DNA of 64,000 nucleotides from Chondrus crispus (Eukaryota; Rhodophyta; Florideophyceae; Gigartinales; Gigartinaceae), in NCBI RefSeq assembly GCF_000350225.1, contig NW_005178881.1, positions 6,739 through 70,738 of the forward strand, read 5' to 3'. A program made the translations under genes and the position numbers. The notes beneath the pieces were generated by a model. It had not been told where the DNA came from, did no database searches, and saw only the letters and a program-made list of their open reading frames with translations. Below are positions 19,946 to 33,487 of the stretch, one piece after another; the first letter of the stretch is position 1, and each line of letters begins with the position of its first letter.

Positions 19946-22900
19946 GTATTAGTAAATGTTTTCGCGAGGAAAAATTGTGGAAGTTAAACGCAACGGTATT
20001 TTCCACCATGACTGAAAAACGCCAGCGGGATCATCCGGATCAAGCCGTGGCGCTGTTCTTCACACAATAGTCACCAACCTTGAAGCACTCCGTCTTACAG
20101 GTGTGGCCATTAGGCACTTTACCGCCTTTCATAAAAAGCGTGAACTGTACGAGAAGCAGGTTGATGAGAAGAGTCGCGAGCAAAGAGTGAAGATAACCCG
20201 TACATCCCACCGCGCCTCGATTGGAAATTACATTCTACGGATGTTTTAAGCGCTCACTGGATCAAGGCCGACTCTATTCAGGACATCAGCGAGGATTAGA
20301 TCCGTGATTGTATTAAAATAAGGGCCTCTTTCGAGCGCAAGGGACATGAGCTGGGTGGCATTGACCGAGTCGTTGAAATGACGAAGATAAATATTAGTTT
20401 GAAGGAGGCTGAAGATCGTTTTTGGAGCCTCCATCATCACTATGTCTCTGTATTAAAGGCTGTCGGTATGCATGACTTTCCGTAGGAGAAACTGCACATT
20501 GCAATTAAGTGTATTCTAAAGATATTCAAGCCAACCGTATTGCGTCAGCGCATTAAAGACATTGTTCTGTGGCGCAGAGATGAAAACTTTGATAAGAAGG
20601 ACTTTGGCGCGTTCATGCGCGAACTTGTCTCACAGGCCAAAAAACTTGAAGAGGAGCAGAAGTCTCGCTCGACTTACGTGGGTTCAAATTGTGATTCCTC
20701 TACTGGCACGAGCAATTTAGAAGACTGGCAAGTCTCGCCGTTGCGGAAGAAGAGGTCTCTCTCTCGTCATGGGAAAACGAAAAACCGCGAAGTGGCGGCT
20801 AAAAAGACCGATATTTACCTGTCAATCAGAACGTTGCTCGCAAGAAGCGTCCGTTTGAGCTGCCCGACTGTCTCAATACGAAATATGGAAAAAATCATTT
20901 TGTTGCAGATTGCCCAATCTCTACCGAGTTTGAGAAGCGCAAGCTCAAGGATGACTACCACGCTCGCAAGAAGCGCTGGTACGTTCTGACGTACACAAGC
21001 CTCCCTCGGACAGCCGTGTCGAGCATAAGGGCAGCTTTCGCAGGATTGGCCCAAAGGCCATTGACGATCATTCATGTCTTTTTAGTGCAACCTTTGCGAT
21101 GGGCGCGGTGGAAATTATGGTCATGGCCGATCAGGGTTCAGATGGTAATACCATGCCGCCCACCGTGTTTACCGCTTTGAAGGAGGCGGTGCCGGATCTT
21201 GAAGTAGAACATCATGATCACCCTCATTCATTCAACTTTTGGAAGAAGCCAGTGGGGTCGTGTGCCACAAGAGACTGGTCTCGAACGTGCAGCTTCGCAT
21301 ACGCCACGGTAATAAGTTACTTTTGCAGAACCTCACATGGCGTGTGAGTGACGCGGAGACGGAATTTGTCGTGATGGGCCGAAATGGTCTGCAGGCCACT
21401 GGTTGGGACAACAAATCCATGCTCGCCGCGGCATGCGATAAAATGCTGGTTTAATCAACATTACGAAAGCCCTGGCTGCCGACGCTGCTGCCCGCATCAC
21501 ACAGGTCACGATTGCCTCCGTAGTCAGCGAAGGCATTTTCGACAGCGACGAAGGCGGAGAGGAAGTAGACACCCTCGACGAAAGCAGTTTGTACATGGAC
21601 ATCGGAGATGATCCCGGTGCCGATCGAGATGCGGGTTTGAATGTCTTCGTCCTTGAATCACAATAACAAAGACTCTCTCTCGACGGGACTGAGAGATTAC
21701 GCCAGATCATCGACATGCGCCCGTCTATTTTCGAATGAGGCTGAGAAACCCCGACCCAGCCGATGTGCCGCCCATCCGAGTGCATTTCCTTCAATATAAA
21801 CGCCCAGTGAATGTTAAAGCGCGGCCCTATTCACCGCACCAGCGCGCCTTCCTTAATGCCTACGTAAAACAACTCGTAGAGATGAAATTTGGTCCCGAAC
21901 CCGGAAGCTGAATGGAAAGCCGCTCCGATCCTGGTGCCGAAGCCAGGCTCTAAATCTAAGCTCCGGATGGCGATTGACGTCCGCCCGGTCAATGCCGCTA
22001 CGGTCAATCAGTTCTGTCCGATGCCTCACACCGACTCGGAAGTACTGGACTTCGCCAGCGGCAAAGGCTTCGCTGTGGTGGATTTCTGTTCTGGATACTG
22101 GCAGTTGCCGGTTCACACCCATTCATATAGCTCGTGTGGCATCTTCTTTCTTAACGGGGTCTATTCATCGACCCATGCGCTGCCGGGCCTTACGAACACG
22201 ACCTGCTATTTCCATTCAATGGTGGAACCATTCTTCCATGAACTTCATGAGCACATGAAAGCATGGCTCGACGACTTTAATGTCCACGCTGCCACAGAAG
22301 CCGACCTGTTAATGTGCTTTGACAAGTTTTTTATTGTGTGTGGGGAGCGTGATTTGATTTTTCAGCGCGTAAGTGCAAGGTGTTTGCACACGAGATCAAG
22401 TAGTGCGCTCGTATTATCAGCGGAAAAGGCTACCGCATGGATCCCTCGCGCGCCGAAGCACTTTCACAACTGAGCTTAATAACAACTGCTTATGAGTTAT
22501 GCGATATTGTTCACTGTTGTCGCTGGATGTCAATTGCCATTCCCGACGTTTTCCACCGCGCTGCGCCCCTCACGCAGCTCCTTGATGCTGTGTACAGGAA
22601 GTCAGTAAGACGCACCAAGCGCTCCATCGGAGGCATGCCATTGCTAACGTTATTCTAGGTCAGCACTCATGAGAAGGCTTTTCGCGAGCTACAGAACAAT
22701 CGACGAAATGCAGTAGAGCTTTCATATCCCAGAGCGGACGTGGTGATATGCGTCTTTACAGACGACTTGAAACGAGACTGGTCTGGTATCTTTACACAAA
22801 CAGATCCCGCACAGCTCTTGCTCTCAGTAGATTATCAAGTGCACGAGCCCCTGACGTTCCTGGGTAGTTACTTCAACGATGCCCAGCGCAACTGGAGCAC

Positions 22901-24801
22901 TTTAGAGCAAGAAACACACGATATCTTGTAAGTGTTCGAAAAGGTCGACTATCTGCTCCTCACCGAGCAGCCGGCATGCGTTTTTACTGATCACCGGAAT
23001 CCTCTTTTTGTCTTTCCACCGCTGGCTACGGAGCCGGGGCTTGGCGGGCATGTTGTGTCTAAGGTACAGCTCCGGGCGCTATTTTTGTCACGATTCGATT
23101 ATATGATAGAACATATGGAGGGAGAAAAGAACGTCTTCACAGACATCCTCACGCGCAGGACTAAGGGATACCGCAATAATAATGCGTTGGCCACATCGCG
23201 GGTCTGCAGTCTGCTCACAACGGCCGAGCAAGTAGTGGCTTTTCCGGACGATATTGAATGGGCAGGCCTGCAAGTAATGCACGCATTTCAGGCGAAAGCC
23301 GCGAACAAACCTTCTAATCTACGTTACGGTGCTGTGGGCCTGTTACTTCTACAGGGAAGGATATGGATACCTGTTTCGGATGTGGGACGGCTGAAAGTTT
23401 TGATAGTGTCGCACTGTGGAGCTATGGGACACCGAGGCAAGGATGCGACCAAGAGCCTCATTCGCGAGAGTTTGTTGTGGCAAGGCCTGAGCGCGGATGT
23501 CACATCTTTCGTGCAGGAATGCCTACAATGCATCGCAACGCGCACCGGAGAAGTGGTGCCACGACCATACGGACACTCGCTGCATGGCGCTAGACCCAAG
23601 GAGGTCTTACATGTTGACGTTCTTTTCATGGGCGCGAGCTCGACGCAGATGTCGTACGTGTTGATTATCGGGACGACCTGTCGTCATACGTGTGGCTATA
23701 CCCCACTATAGCTGCTACAAGCAATGCAGCTGCGGAGGCTTTGACAATGTGGATTGCAGTTTTTGGTGGAATTGAGTGGGTTGTGTCTGATCAAGGTGCA
23801 CATTTTAAGAACAGGCTGGTAAAGGAGCTCGATGGGAAGCTAAAGGTGAAACAGCATTTCACCACGTCCTACTCCCCATGGGCCAATGGATCGGTGGAGC
23901 GCGTCTGTCGGGAGTTCCTTCGAGCATGTAAGGCGATCCTCCAGAAATTCCGCTTCGCGCAAAAGGACTGGCCCGCAGTAACTGAATGCGAGCAGATCGT
24001 GCTCAATCAAGCACCGTTCAAGCGACTGGGACTCCGTGACAGCTCTACTCGCGGTATCTACCGCACCCCGCTCGAGTTGTTCACCTCGCACCGTCCAACC
24101 CGTCCACTGCTCACCGCGCTTCCTATCTCTAAGTATAGAGAGGTACCCAGTCTTGAAAAAGCCAGGTCGAAGCAGCTGTTCGGAATAAAACAGACTCAGG
24201 ACGCCCTTGAGGCGATGCACGGACAGGGGTAGGGACTTGTGTCCAAGTCACGTTACCGCGCAGTGGCAAAAGACAATGCGCGGACCAACATTCAGGCGGC
24301 AAACTTTGAGCTGGGTTATTTCGTGCTTTTGCAGTGTGCTCGGCCCAAGGGGCACAAGCTGTAATTCGTGTGGCGCGGACCACGCCGTATTACAGCTGTA
24401 AAGTCTGCTTGGGTTCATGAAGTCGAGGACTTGCTCAAGAAAAAACGAGAAACCGGTCACGCTCGATGTCTGATTCTCTACGGATCTGGGCTAGAAGATG
24501 CTGAGGTGGAGCCAATCCTGCTACGATACGCGGAAACTTCGGAGACTACCTATTAGGACGCCAAGTCATTGCAGGATATTCGCAAAGCGGCTTCTGGAGT
24601 AGAAATACTTTTTGAATGGGAAGGCTTTCCCGACCGCGCCGATCTGACCTAGAAACCACGCCAGCAGATTACCGAGGATCTACCTGGTGTACTACATCCT
24701 TTTTGTACACTGCAGGCAAAAGACAGCTCAAGCTGGAAGCGATACATTTGTCCAACTTCAAATGGAGCGCCTGCACTTAACGCTTGCACTTCATGGGGCA
24801 A

Positions 24802-25217
24802 TGTAACTCGGAATCAACTTGTCACCTTTAGTGTGTCGGAGGCATGGCCGGTACAGTATGGCGGGGGCCACGAGCGCTGTAAAAGCTATGATATAAAGCT
24901 TGCGCGCCCCAATAGCCGATGCAGATCGGCCCGCGCGCCAGTAGTACATTTGAGGGCTTGACCGGCGCCCGCGCCTTTTCGCTACTTGCTACGCGTGTAC
25001 GAGCGCGTAGTCTAGGATCGGCTGGAAGGACGGAAGGCGCAGCGGAAGGCGGGTATTTAAGAAAAACGAAACGCATCCTTCTCCCTAGGCACGTCCGGGG
25101 CTGTGCGAACTGGCCATCCTCCTTGTTTTTGTTTGCGCCCAAGCCCAAGGGTTGTTCTCAAGAGCAAACCAGTTTTGCTTTGCGCCGTTCGGGCAAAACT
25201 ACCCGCGGTTTGCTACA
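24802..25217 (+). repeat. 3' LTR of the first Gypsy element
   Basis: Starts TGTAACTCGGAATCAACT. It may also serve as the 5' LTR of the next Gypsy copy, because a Gypsy leader and gag follow directly (from about 25218, with TGGCGAGG as a possible primer-binding site). Confidence 0.7.
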
Positions 25218-27695
25218 ATGGCGAGGTAGCGTATAGAACAGAGACAAAAAAGCTCCCTTAAACTACAGTCCCGAGCTACATGCCCTTCAAGGAGACACTT
25301 GGCCGGCCTGCGAAGCACAGCGGCCTCTCTTCGATCGGGGTCGATCCACGCGCCGTGAGTTCAAGGGCGCTGGACCCGTCTCACCGAGATCGGCCCCGAG
25401 AGGGCAAACTGGTAGTACAAGGACGTACCAGGTCTCCCGCCGCACATTTGGGGCTGCCTCGTTTCCTGGAGCTCAGGGCCGGAAGAGCTTCCTCAATTTC
25501 CACATCGTTTCCGAAGCGAAACGAGACATCGCGCCCGCGCTTTAGGTCAGAACTACAGAATGCCTTCCCGTAGTCAACGCAGCCCCCGACAGCCACAGCG
25601 ACGAGGTCATCGATTCGAAGAGCACCGCCAATATTGCCGCCCTTCGCCTGCTGTATCTCTCTCCCCCCGGTCTTCACCCGGTCTTGTTTCCGCGACCACA
25701 TGTGCACTCTCAGCGCTTTGGTGGCAACAGTAATTACTCTCGAGAATAGGACCGTGCTGAGAGCTCTCCATGTGCTTGCACTTCGGTGTGCGAATGGTGG
25801 TGTGAAATGGATGCTGATCAGCCAGACGCGAAGCAGTATGGCACTGTGAAGCAAATTATCGTGGATTCGGTTGAGGCATCTCGCCTCACGGACATATCCA
25901 CGTCGGACTTCGTTGCGTTTGCGTAAAGGAGAGAAGTGTTCGAGCGCCAAGTCGAAGAGGAAAATACGGACACTACGACCAAGATGCCTTTGGCCTCTTA
26001 TACACATTCGATTACAAAGGCCATCCTAGAGCTTTTATTGTCGCTGGTTGCGTAATCGCATCTAGAGCTGATGACATCACAGAACGAGATCTAGGATTTC
26101 GTCTAAAGCACTAGAAGGTTCCCCGTTCCAACTGTGATCTTTCCTTCCTGGAGCGCTAGCTGCGCAAGGTCGCCATAGAACGATGTGGGAAAGAATGTAC
26201 GTTAGAGCGGCATGTCTGGAGGTTGTGCTGGAAGTACATTTCGCTTTGAAGAAGTGCGGATATGACTACTTCGTCAGCATGCAGCCCGGACTTGCTACGC
26301 TGCACATCATGAAGAGTATTTCACATACTCACCTCCAGGCCCTTATGAGGCTAACACTTCGCCTGCGAAAGCAGGAAGGCTTTTCCAAGAACTTCCGCGC
26401 CTTTGTCCAGGAACTTGAAAAAGAAACCCAGACATTCGATCGTCACAATGGAGCTATTAAATATCAGGCAAGTGGCAAAGATGACCACAAAGACCCAAAA
26501 GATGATCTAATGCGTACTCCACCCGGCAAGCGGCGAGTACCGACGGGTGATCACCGCACCCTGCACGCCAACAACAGTGACAAAGGGCAGAAGCCCGCTC
26601 GCCCGGTTGATCAACTGCACCTGGGCTCCTCGTCAAACAAGAGAAGGAGAGAAGTTCCATGTTGCTTAAATCCGAATTTCGGTTAGAAGCACTTCATCAA
26701 CGACAGCCCAAACTCCTCGAAAGAGAAAAAGAAGCAGTACAAAAGACATCACCATGACGCGAAGCGGTCTCGCTAACATAATGCAGAGAAAGGTGAGATG
26801 AGTCGTCACTGCACGCGAGGGGGCGTTTGACACATCGAGCAGTCGGGGATTCGTTAGAATTCCTCCCTATTCCCAGCATCTCTTTGCAACGGGGAGGTAA
26901 ATGCGGCAGATATGGCTGATTCTGCGTCTAATATCACAGTGCTCCCATCCCCGCCTCCCAACCCCATCTGCGCGGCGAACCAAAATATTCCTGTGCCTCG
27001 CTTGGATGAACCGATGAAGTTCTCCAACGCACAAGCTTCCGACGCGCCTCTTCAATGTAGTCACGAAGTCGAGCTCCACATTGAGCTGGGAATCAGGTGC
27101 AGCTAGCGCCTCATTCTTTGCAACGTGAGGTGCCCTGTTAGCCACGCGTCAATGACTCACGCCTACTTAGGACGGCATTTGCTCGCCGCCCTCCGGATAG
27201 AAAATCGTGTCCTGATGGCCGCTGCGCGGGACAGGCTGGGCTCTGTCGTGGATGTTCCGGCCCTTTTGGCTTCTAAGGCCTCGACAACGCCCCATCTGTA
27301 GGCGCTTCCTCTTCTATTCATGGAATACTGTACTACCACAGCGGCGGCTGAAATTTAGCCGGCTCAACGTTCCACAGGCACGGGGTGAGCGGAGAGGATG
27401 GCCTCGAAGACGGCGACGTGTGCATCGATCTACGTGACGATCCGTACCAGGATCGAGATGCCGCACTCGCGCGTATGATCGAAAAGCGCGTGACAACGGC
27501 TTGAAAGCGACAGGCGCACGCCGCCTCTATTCGCTCGTTAGACGCTACAAGGCGATTTTCAGATTGGGCTGGGCAAGTCCCGACCAGGCGACGTCCCGCC
27601 AATGAACATTTGGCTGTAACCGCGCCGACAGGTAATAAAGATCAAGCGTCAAGCCCTGTCGATATTCTGCAACCCAGCGCGCCTTCTTGGAGAAG

Positions 27696-27832
27696 TGTGA
27701 TGCCAAGATCAGACCGATGCTGCCAATCCCCGAAGGTGGTCAGAGCGACGGCAGCTTTATTTGTGTAGGAAATGGAGGCGCCGTATTAGCGGTGCCCTAT
27801 CTATAGGCGCTGCTTTGTCTTAGTGTAACTAT
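27696..27832 (-). repeat. 3' LTR of the nested Copia element
   Basis: About 137 bp, matching 31799-31935. Contains an AATAAAGC polyadenylation-like motif in element orientation. Confidence 0.75.
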
Positions 27833-30800
27833 TTTGAGTTAGGTAGTTCAGGCAGATCGCGCGTCGTGGTGTTTTCTGGGTGTAACCACATTCTGCCGGA
27901 CGCCTGAGGTGCCTGTTTATTTTTTCGGTGCGGCGTGGTTGGTGGTGCTTGGACCTTTATGCCGGGTTTGTGTTTGGCGTACAGTGCATTCGTGAGCGGT
28001 TTCGTAAATATGTCAGCTGATCTGCGGAGTTCCTTGATTTTGCCGGTCTGGACGGTGTCGTGCAAGAAATGGTATCTGATGTCGATACTTTTGCGTCTTC
28101 TTGTGTCGCCTTTGTCTTTGCGCCATTTGAGCTGCAGCGGTGTTGTCGAAGTGCGGTGTGGGTTGATGCACGAGTATGGTGGTTTCGCGCATCAAGTTTG
28201 CTAGCCATATCGTGAGCGTAGCGGTTTCGGTGGCGGCAATGTATTCTGTCTGGCAAGTGCTTTTGGCGACGATGGGTTGTTGTCGTGCGGACCATAGCAC
28301 TGGTGCTCCGTTGAGCAGTGTCACGGTGCCTGTGATGGATTTTCGAGTTGTATCATCACTGGCGTAATCAGCGTACGAGCGCGCTTTGATGGTGAGGCTT
28401 TTGAGGTTGCCTCTGGGCATGAGGAGGTCTTCTGTGCGTGTCGTGTGAAGTTACTGTACCAGTCTTTGCAGTAGCTTCCAGTGCCGGTGTGTTGGCTTTT
28501 TGAGAGCTAGTGCGAGTGACGTGGCGGCGAACGCGATTTCAAGCCTGTAGCTGTTGGCGATGTACCTGATCTCGCATACTGTTTTCCTGTGTATTTCCGT
28601 GATGTCTGCCCTTGTGCTCTCTTCGCTCGTTGGTGGGTCCCCATTTGACTCTGTCTAGGTAGGCAGTGTGCTTAGGGTTGCTTTTTGCTTGGTTAAGAAT
28701 GGCTACGACACTGTCGACATGGTGGGGTTGTGCGAGGTGGATTGCATTTTTGCTGTACTGTACTGACCATTTCCGGTATTTGTCAGGTCGTCCTAAGCGT
28801 TTCACTTTGAAATTGCGGTGTAGAACTTGTTACTGGTCATCAATCTTTCGATCGTGCCGTTGCGACGGGCAAGAAATCATCCATGCTGATGCAGACTAGG
28901 ATGAGGTTTTGTTTGTCTCGTTTTATGAAGAGGGAGATGTCTGAACAGAGTTGTTTGTACCTGTGTTTTTGAAATGTATATGCAGCTCCGTACTGTATAT
29001 GTTGGATGCTGCTGGTATTCCATATAGATTTCCGTTCAGCTGCCTGTGGTTGTCCTGGTGTTTGTATGCGCCATTGAACCTTGGTCGTTGCCATACGAAC
29101 ACGGTTCTGGTGTGCTGGTATTTTTCATGAAGGTATGCTCCCGTTATGTCGAAATGTTCGACGTGCATATCTGTTGAGGCGGCTATCGCGTGTAAGGATA
29201 GGATTGTGGTCCGATCCGCCATATGCGTTACAGTTTTGTTGGAGTCGAAATGTACTATCGGCTTCATTTGGTCCCCTCTGATAGGGCATCTTGACTTGCG
29301 TGCGGTGTAGGTTTTGGACTTGCCGTGTTTGTATCGGTATGTCATTTTTGTTGGCAGTATGTGTTTTGGTTGTCTTGGCTTGTGGTGGATTCCCAGTCGA
29401 TGGCGTTCATTCGGTCGAGCTGGTCTGGCTCGCCTTCGTGTGCCTTTCGTCATTTTGGGAGTCGGGGAATTTCTTGCCTGCTTCAGTGTTTTTGGGGCAG
29501 CTGTGGTGGTGGTTATTTTTGTAGGGATGCCGCTCGCTCGCTTCGTACGTGATGTACTGTTCGTGTGGTGGCGCTGGGGTTGTTCTGACGTTCGTAGGGG
29601 CAGAAGTCTATTTCTCGGATTGTCGTGTAGCGTCGCATCTGGATGTCTTTGACGAAGATATACGTTTCATCTATTCCGTACATAAATCACTTTTGCGCTG
29701 CCTTGGCGTGGAGCTTTGCATTGAGCGGTTTGAGTACTGGCGTGAAGCCGAGTTGTCTGAACGTATATATGTTTTTGAGGCGTCGTGCTTCGCAGTACCA
29801 TTGTCTGTGCGGTGTTTCCTGTATGCTGTCATGATACGTGAGGACTTACTTGAGCACTGCGCCATTTATTGCGCCCTGCCAGTGCACAGGGTTTAATTGG
29901 CTGTGGGACGGTCTTGCGCGCACGTTTACCATTAAGATCCTGTGTATGCGTTTCGCCAGCGCATTCTCCTCAGGTGCATATGGCGTGGTGGCGCGGTATG
30001 TGATGCCACGTTGTTGGAGTTGCGATTGTACTGGCTTCCCAAATACTCCTTTGCGTTGTCTGTGGCGAGTACGTGGGGTTGGTGCCCGTGTTCGGCTGCT
30101 ACATGTTCGATCGCTTCTATGATCTTGTGCTATACTTGTGCTCGATTGGGAAGGCTGTGTCCCCATATGTACCGTTTGCGGGTGTCAATTACAGTGAGGA
30201 ACTAGTTGCCATTGTGTTTGAACGTGGGCTTGATGGGGCCGCAGACGTCGGATGAGAGACTGCTTCTCTTGCTGCGTCGTGTGAGGTGCGCTAGTGTGGG
30301 CGAGGTTACGGTCTTGCCGTTGACGCAGCCTGTGTATGACATTGTGCTGCTGTTGTCCGTGAGACCGATCGGAATTTCTGGGAATTTTTGTTTTTTGACA
30401 TGCGTGCAATGGTTTTTTGGTGCACGTGGTTTAGTTTCACGTTCCATTTTTCCATCAGTTATCGAGCCTGTGTTGCTTTGCGTTTCGTTTTTGGGGTGCA
30501 GGGGGAGCTTGGAGGGTGTGTTTGTCGCTGGCGACGTGGATTTTGTATTGCGAGGAAGTTTCTGGGTGTGCCTCGCGTGGGCAGTGCCCCGCGTGTTTGG
30601 TGTTGGGACCGTGCTGGCTCATTTTGTTCACGTGAATAGGATTTTACGGGGATATGTTCCAGCTCCTTTGGCTGTTGCGTCTTGGTTTAATCGGTATTGT
30701 CCCTTGCTGCACGTTGCCGTCAGCATCGCCAGTGGTAATTGGCGAGGTATGTGGAGGGTTTCCGTGGATCTTGAGAATGTCACTTGGCCGTGTGCGGTTA

Positions 30801-31798
30801 GTTCGTAGACTTAAAGTAGATTCTCCTTGATTTGGGGTATGTACACGGCCGGTACAGATATTTTCTTGTTCTTCTGTTCAATGGTGACACGTACCGTGTG
30901 CGTGATTGGTGCGCGATGTCCAGTTGCCGTTGTTGTTAGTGTCCCGGTGCTTTCTGCATTGACGCTTGAGGTGTGGCGGTATGCGTGGGATTTGCACCAG
31001 AGTCTAGTATGAAAGGTTGCTTACCGTCGCTTGCGTCGTTGGTGGCATGCAATGTTGTTTCCAGTGCCGTCAGTTGATTTTACAACTCGTGCATAAGGCT
31101 GGTTGGGGCATCTGCGTCGTCAGTGTCGGCGTGGGCTGTGCGCCCGCGTGGTTGTGCGTGCTGTGTGCTGTATCTTCGTGCGTAACAGTTGTCAGTTGTG
31201 TGAGTTATGCAGCTGCTGTGGATCGAGTACTATTGCCTCTGGTGGCCTGTTGGTTTGAGGTACTACCCCAATCAGCTACTAGCTGATTTTGCCAGTGGGC
31301 GGACGTTGCTGAAATGCACGGGTGGTGGTGCGGCGAGGTGCTTTACTGGTCTTCGCTGCTCGGTTGTGGAGATGTCCACAACGTTGTTTATGATGCGGAA
31401 TATGGTGTGTGGGCCATACCTCAACATGTGAGCGGGAAGGATCTGTACAACGTCTGTTCTGAGGCTTTGCAATTTTGCTTTGCGGATTTTGTCAGCCTTT
31501 TTCTGGTGTGCAGGCTCTGTGTCTGGATCGGGATCGGCTGTGTGCGGCGTGGTAAGGTCGGTGCCGGCGGCGATCGTTCTTGCGTAGGTCTCGAGTGCGT
31601 CGTACCAGTATGTGAAGTTGCTGGTCTCGAGTCGTGGGAGTTGTTCCGTATGCGATCCTTGTTGTTCTGTCATTTTCGTAGTCGCGGTAAAGATGTGGAG
31701 GCGTGGAAGGTTAGTCGTTGCGCTCGTTTATCGCGGTCGTAATTAGTTGTCTTGTGCCGCGGATCGATTGTCGGTGGTGTGTTTGGTGCCCATAACCT

Positions 31799-31935
31799 GT
31801 GATGCCAAGATCAGACCGATTCCTCCGACCCCCGAAGGTGGTTGGAACGACGGAAGCTTTATTTGCGTAGGGAATGGAGGCACCTTATTAACAGTGTCTT
31901 ATCTAGTTATGATGCCTTGTCTGGGTGTAACCACA
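31799..31935 (-). repeat. 5' LTR of the nested Copia element
   Basis: About 137 bp. In element orientation it runs TGTGGTTACACCC to GGCATCACA and is followed at once by GGTTATGGGC. Confidence 0.75.
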
Positions 31936-32459
31936 ATAAGTATACTGCTAAGCTCCGCGACCTGAAACTGATTGTCGACATGCCAATGACGGAGTGGCAT
32001 TCAGACCCTCTACTTGTCCCGAAGAAAAACTCAAGTTCGGAAATTCGCCTTGCTGTTCACCTCCGCCCAGTCAATGCAGCGAATTCAAAAAGGCGTGGTC
32101 TATGCTTCACCTATCAGCCCCCTTTAAAGTGAATCATTATTTTAATTTAAATGAAAAAGCCCTTCCAGCGGGCCTAGAACTCCGCATTTTCCAACGGGTC
32201 AGAAGTTCCACCACCAATCCCTTCCATAGCGCTATCCTCCAACACAGAGCGTTTCACACGTGCCACTGTGAGCACTTAACAGTTATTGGCTCAGTGACCG
32301 GTAAAGGTACCCGATCTGCCCAAATTGTGAATCGCTATTCATCATACAGTTGTAGTGGAATAAGTGGTTGCACAAGGGGGTGAAGGGAAAAGAAACTAAG
32401 TTGGAATGTGAATACTGTAGTCCGGGATTGGGGGACACACGTGTGAATATTTGCACAGT

Positions 32460-33479
32460 TTTTATTTTAATTACTAATTTTATATAGTTAATTAGTCAGT
32501 ATTAATTTTGCTGACATTAGATTAGATCTAGGATCTAGCACCGCGAGCTACTGTAGTGGGTCCGGCGGGGCGATATATACCTTAGCCCTCTGACCACCAA
32601 GTGAGTAAAGGTATCCCGAGTTGCCAGAGTTGAATATCGCCTTGGTCGAAGTCCGTCTTTCCCAAGACGCTCCCTTTTACCACAGATTACGTTATTCTTT
32701 GCGCTCGGGGGTTCCCTTTCCTTTTCCTTTATTTCACCTATCCATTTCTATTTCTATCTCTATTTCTATTCCCTTATCTTGTGTTGGTTCCACAGTGCCT
32801 GATTGCGATCCGCATTGTGACGACTGTAGTCATCGGGCTCTTGTGTTGGTTCTTTTGTTTGTTGTTAGTGCCATCGGCTTTGGTTGCGACCGGACCGGTG
32901 TAGGTGTCTTAGCCATCGGGCGACACGCGGGTGTAGCGCTGCTACTTGTTTACGTTCACCGACGGAGGCTGTTGCGACGACGTCTCCCTCGAAGGTCCTG
33001 TTGTGTATACAGGACAGTGTTGGTTCCATCGGATACAGGTTGCGACCGTTCCGGTGTCGGTACTTTTCCATCGGGCAGTACGGAGGTGTAGCGCTGCTAC
33101 GTGTTTGCTAATTCCTGTTGGGCTGCGTTGCGACGCCCCCGTCGAAGACCTTATCAAGAGTATAAGGTGTATCAGGCGCTCAGCGAGCATTAGCTTTACG
33201 ACCCATCGGGCCCGGCTTCTTAATCACCACCCCGAACTCGTCGAGCAGCTGCCTGTACAAGACTCTACCACCATTCGTCCCGGGCCGGGCATCTTCCTTT
33301 TGTCCCCCCTATCAGGGACTTGAGCTACTGTGGGCCGCAAACCCACTTAAAGGGAAAGGGAGAATCAGACACTCCGTAGGGCTGTGCCGTCGGCAACCCT
33401 TGTTGGTTGTTGTTTGTTGGTTGTGTTGTTGCTGGACCGTTGGACCCTGGTTCCGGCATGACAGGCACATTGCACTACA
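32460..33479 (-). repeat. 1.0 kb repeat with 5-bp duplication, copy 1
   Basis: Bounded by ACAGT on both sides (32455-32459, 33480-33484). In minus orientation it starts TGTAGTGCAATGTGCC and ends in an A-rich run (AATTAAAATAAAAA). The stretch from about 32.62 to 33.48 kb is present in the other orientation at 63146-64000. It contains a CTATTT-type microsatellite (about 32.74-32.78 kb) and two diverged units with GTAGCAGCGCTACAC. It could be a solo LTR or a poly-A retroposon; no coding domain is seen. Confidence 0.65.
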
Positions 33480-33487
33480 ACAGTGTC

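Larger units (their letters stand above)
19533..25217 (+). mobile_element. Ty3/Gypsy LTR retrotransposon with C-terminal chromo-like region, fossil
   Basis: LTRs lie at 19533 to about 19945 and 24802 to about 25217, both starting TGTAAC and differing by roughly 15 percent by eye. In order: gag (about 20.1-21.0 kb), protease (about 21.1-21.2 kb), reverse transcriptase (about 21.9-22.4 kb, with FAVVDFCSGYWQLPV), RNase H (about 22.7-23.1 kb), integrase (about 23.4-24.2 kb, with an HRGKDAT zinc-binding region and SDQGAHFKN), then a chromo-like tail (about 24.4-24.7 kb, with FEWEGFPDRADLT). The polymerase-before-integrase order marks Gypsy. It is old and broken, with perhaps ten or more interruptions. 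Confidence 0.85.
27696..31935 (-). mobile_element. Short-LTR Copia element nested in Gypsy, fossil
   Basis: LTRs of only about 137 bp lie at 27696-27832 and 31799-31935, both beginning TGTGATGCCAAGATCAGACC on the plus strand. Flanks AGAAG (27691-27695) and ATAAG (31936-31940) are a likely aged 5-bp duplication. A primer-site candidate GGTTATGGGCACC adjoins the 5' LTR (31786-31798, minus). In element order: gag (about 31.3-31.7 kb), integrase (about 29.8-30.5 kb), RT (about 28.7-29.5 kb), RNase H (about 27.9-28.4 kb, SYADYASDDTTRKS). LTRs differ at roughly one base in six. It is old and broken, with about ten interruptions. Gypsy coding sequence resumes directly across it. Confidence 0.82.

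Noticed and set aside
29291-31742. Series of hydrophobic plus-strand frames that look like membrane proteins
   Set aside because: They are antisense to Copia gag and pol on the minus strand. The Val/Leu/Cys richness comes from reversed codons.
27699-31932. Large (about 130 bp) target-site duplication around the nested Copia
   Set aside because: The repeated stretch abuts a primer-site-like sequence and has LTR-type ends, so it is the LTR pair, with a 5-bp duplication outside it.
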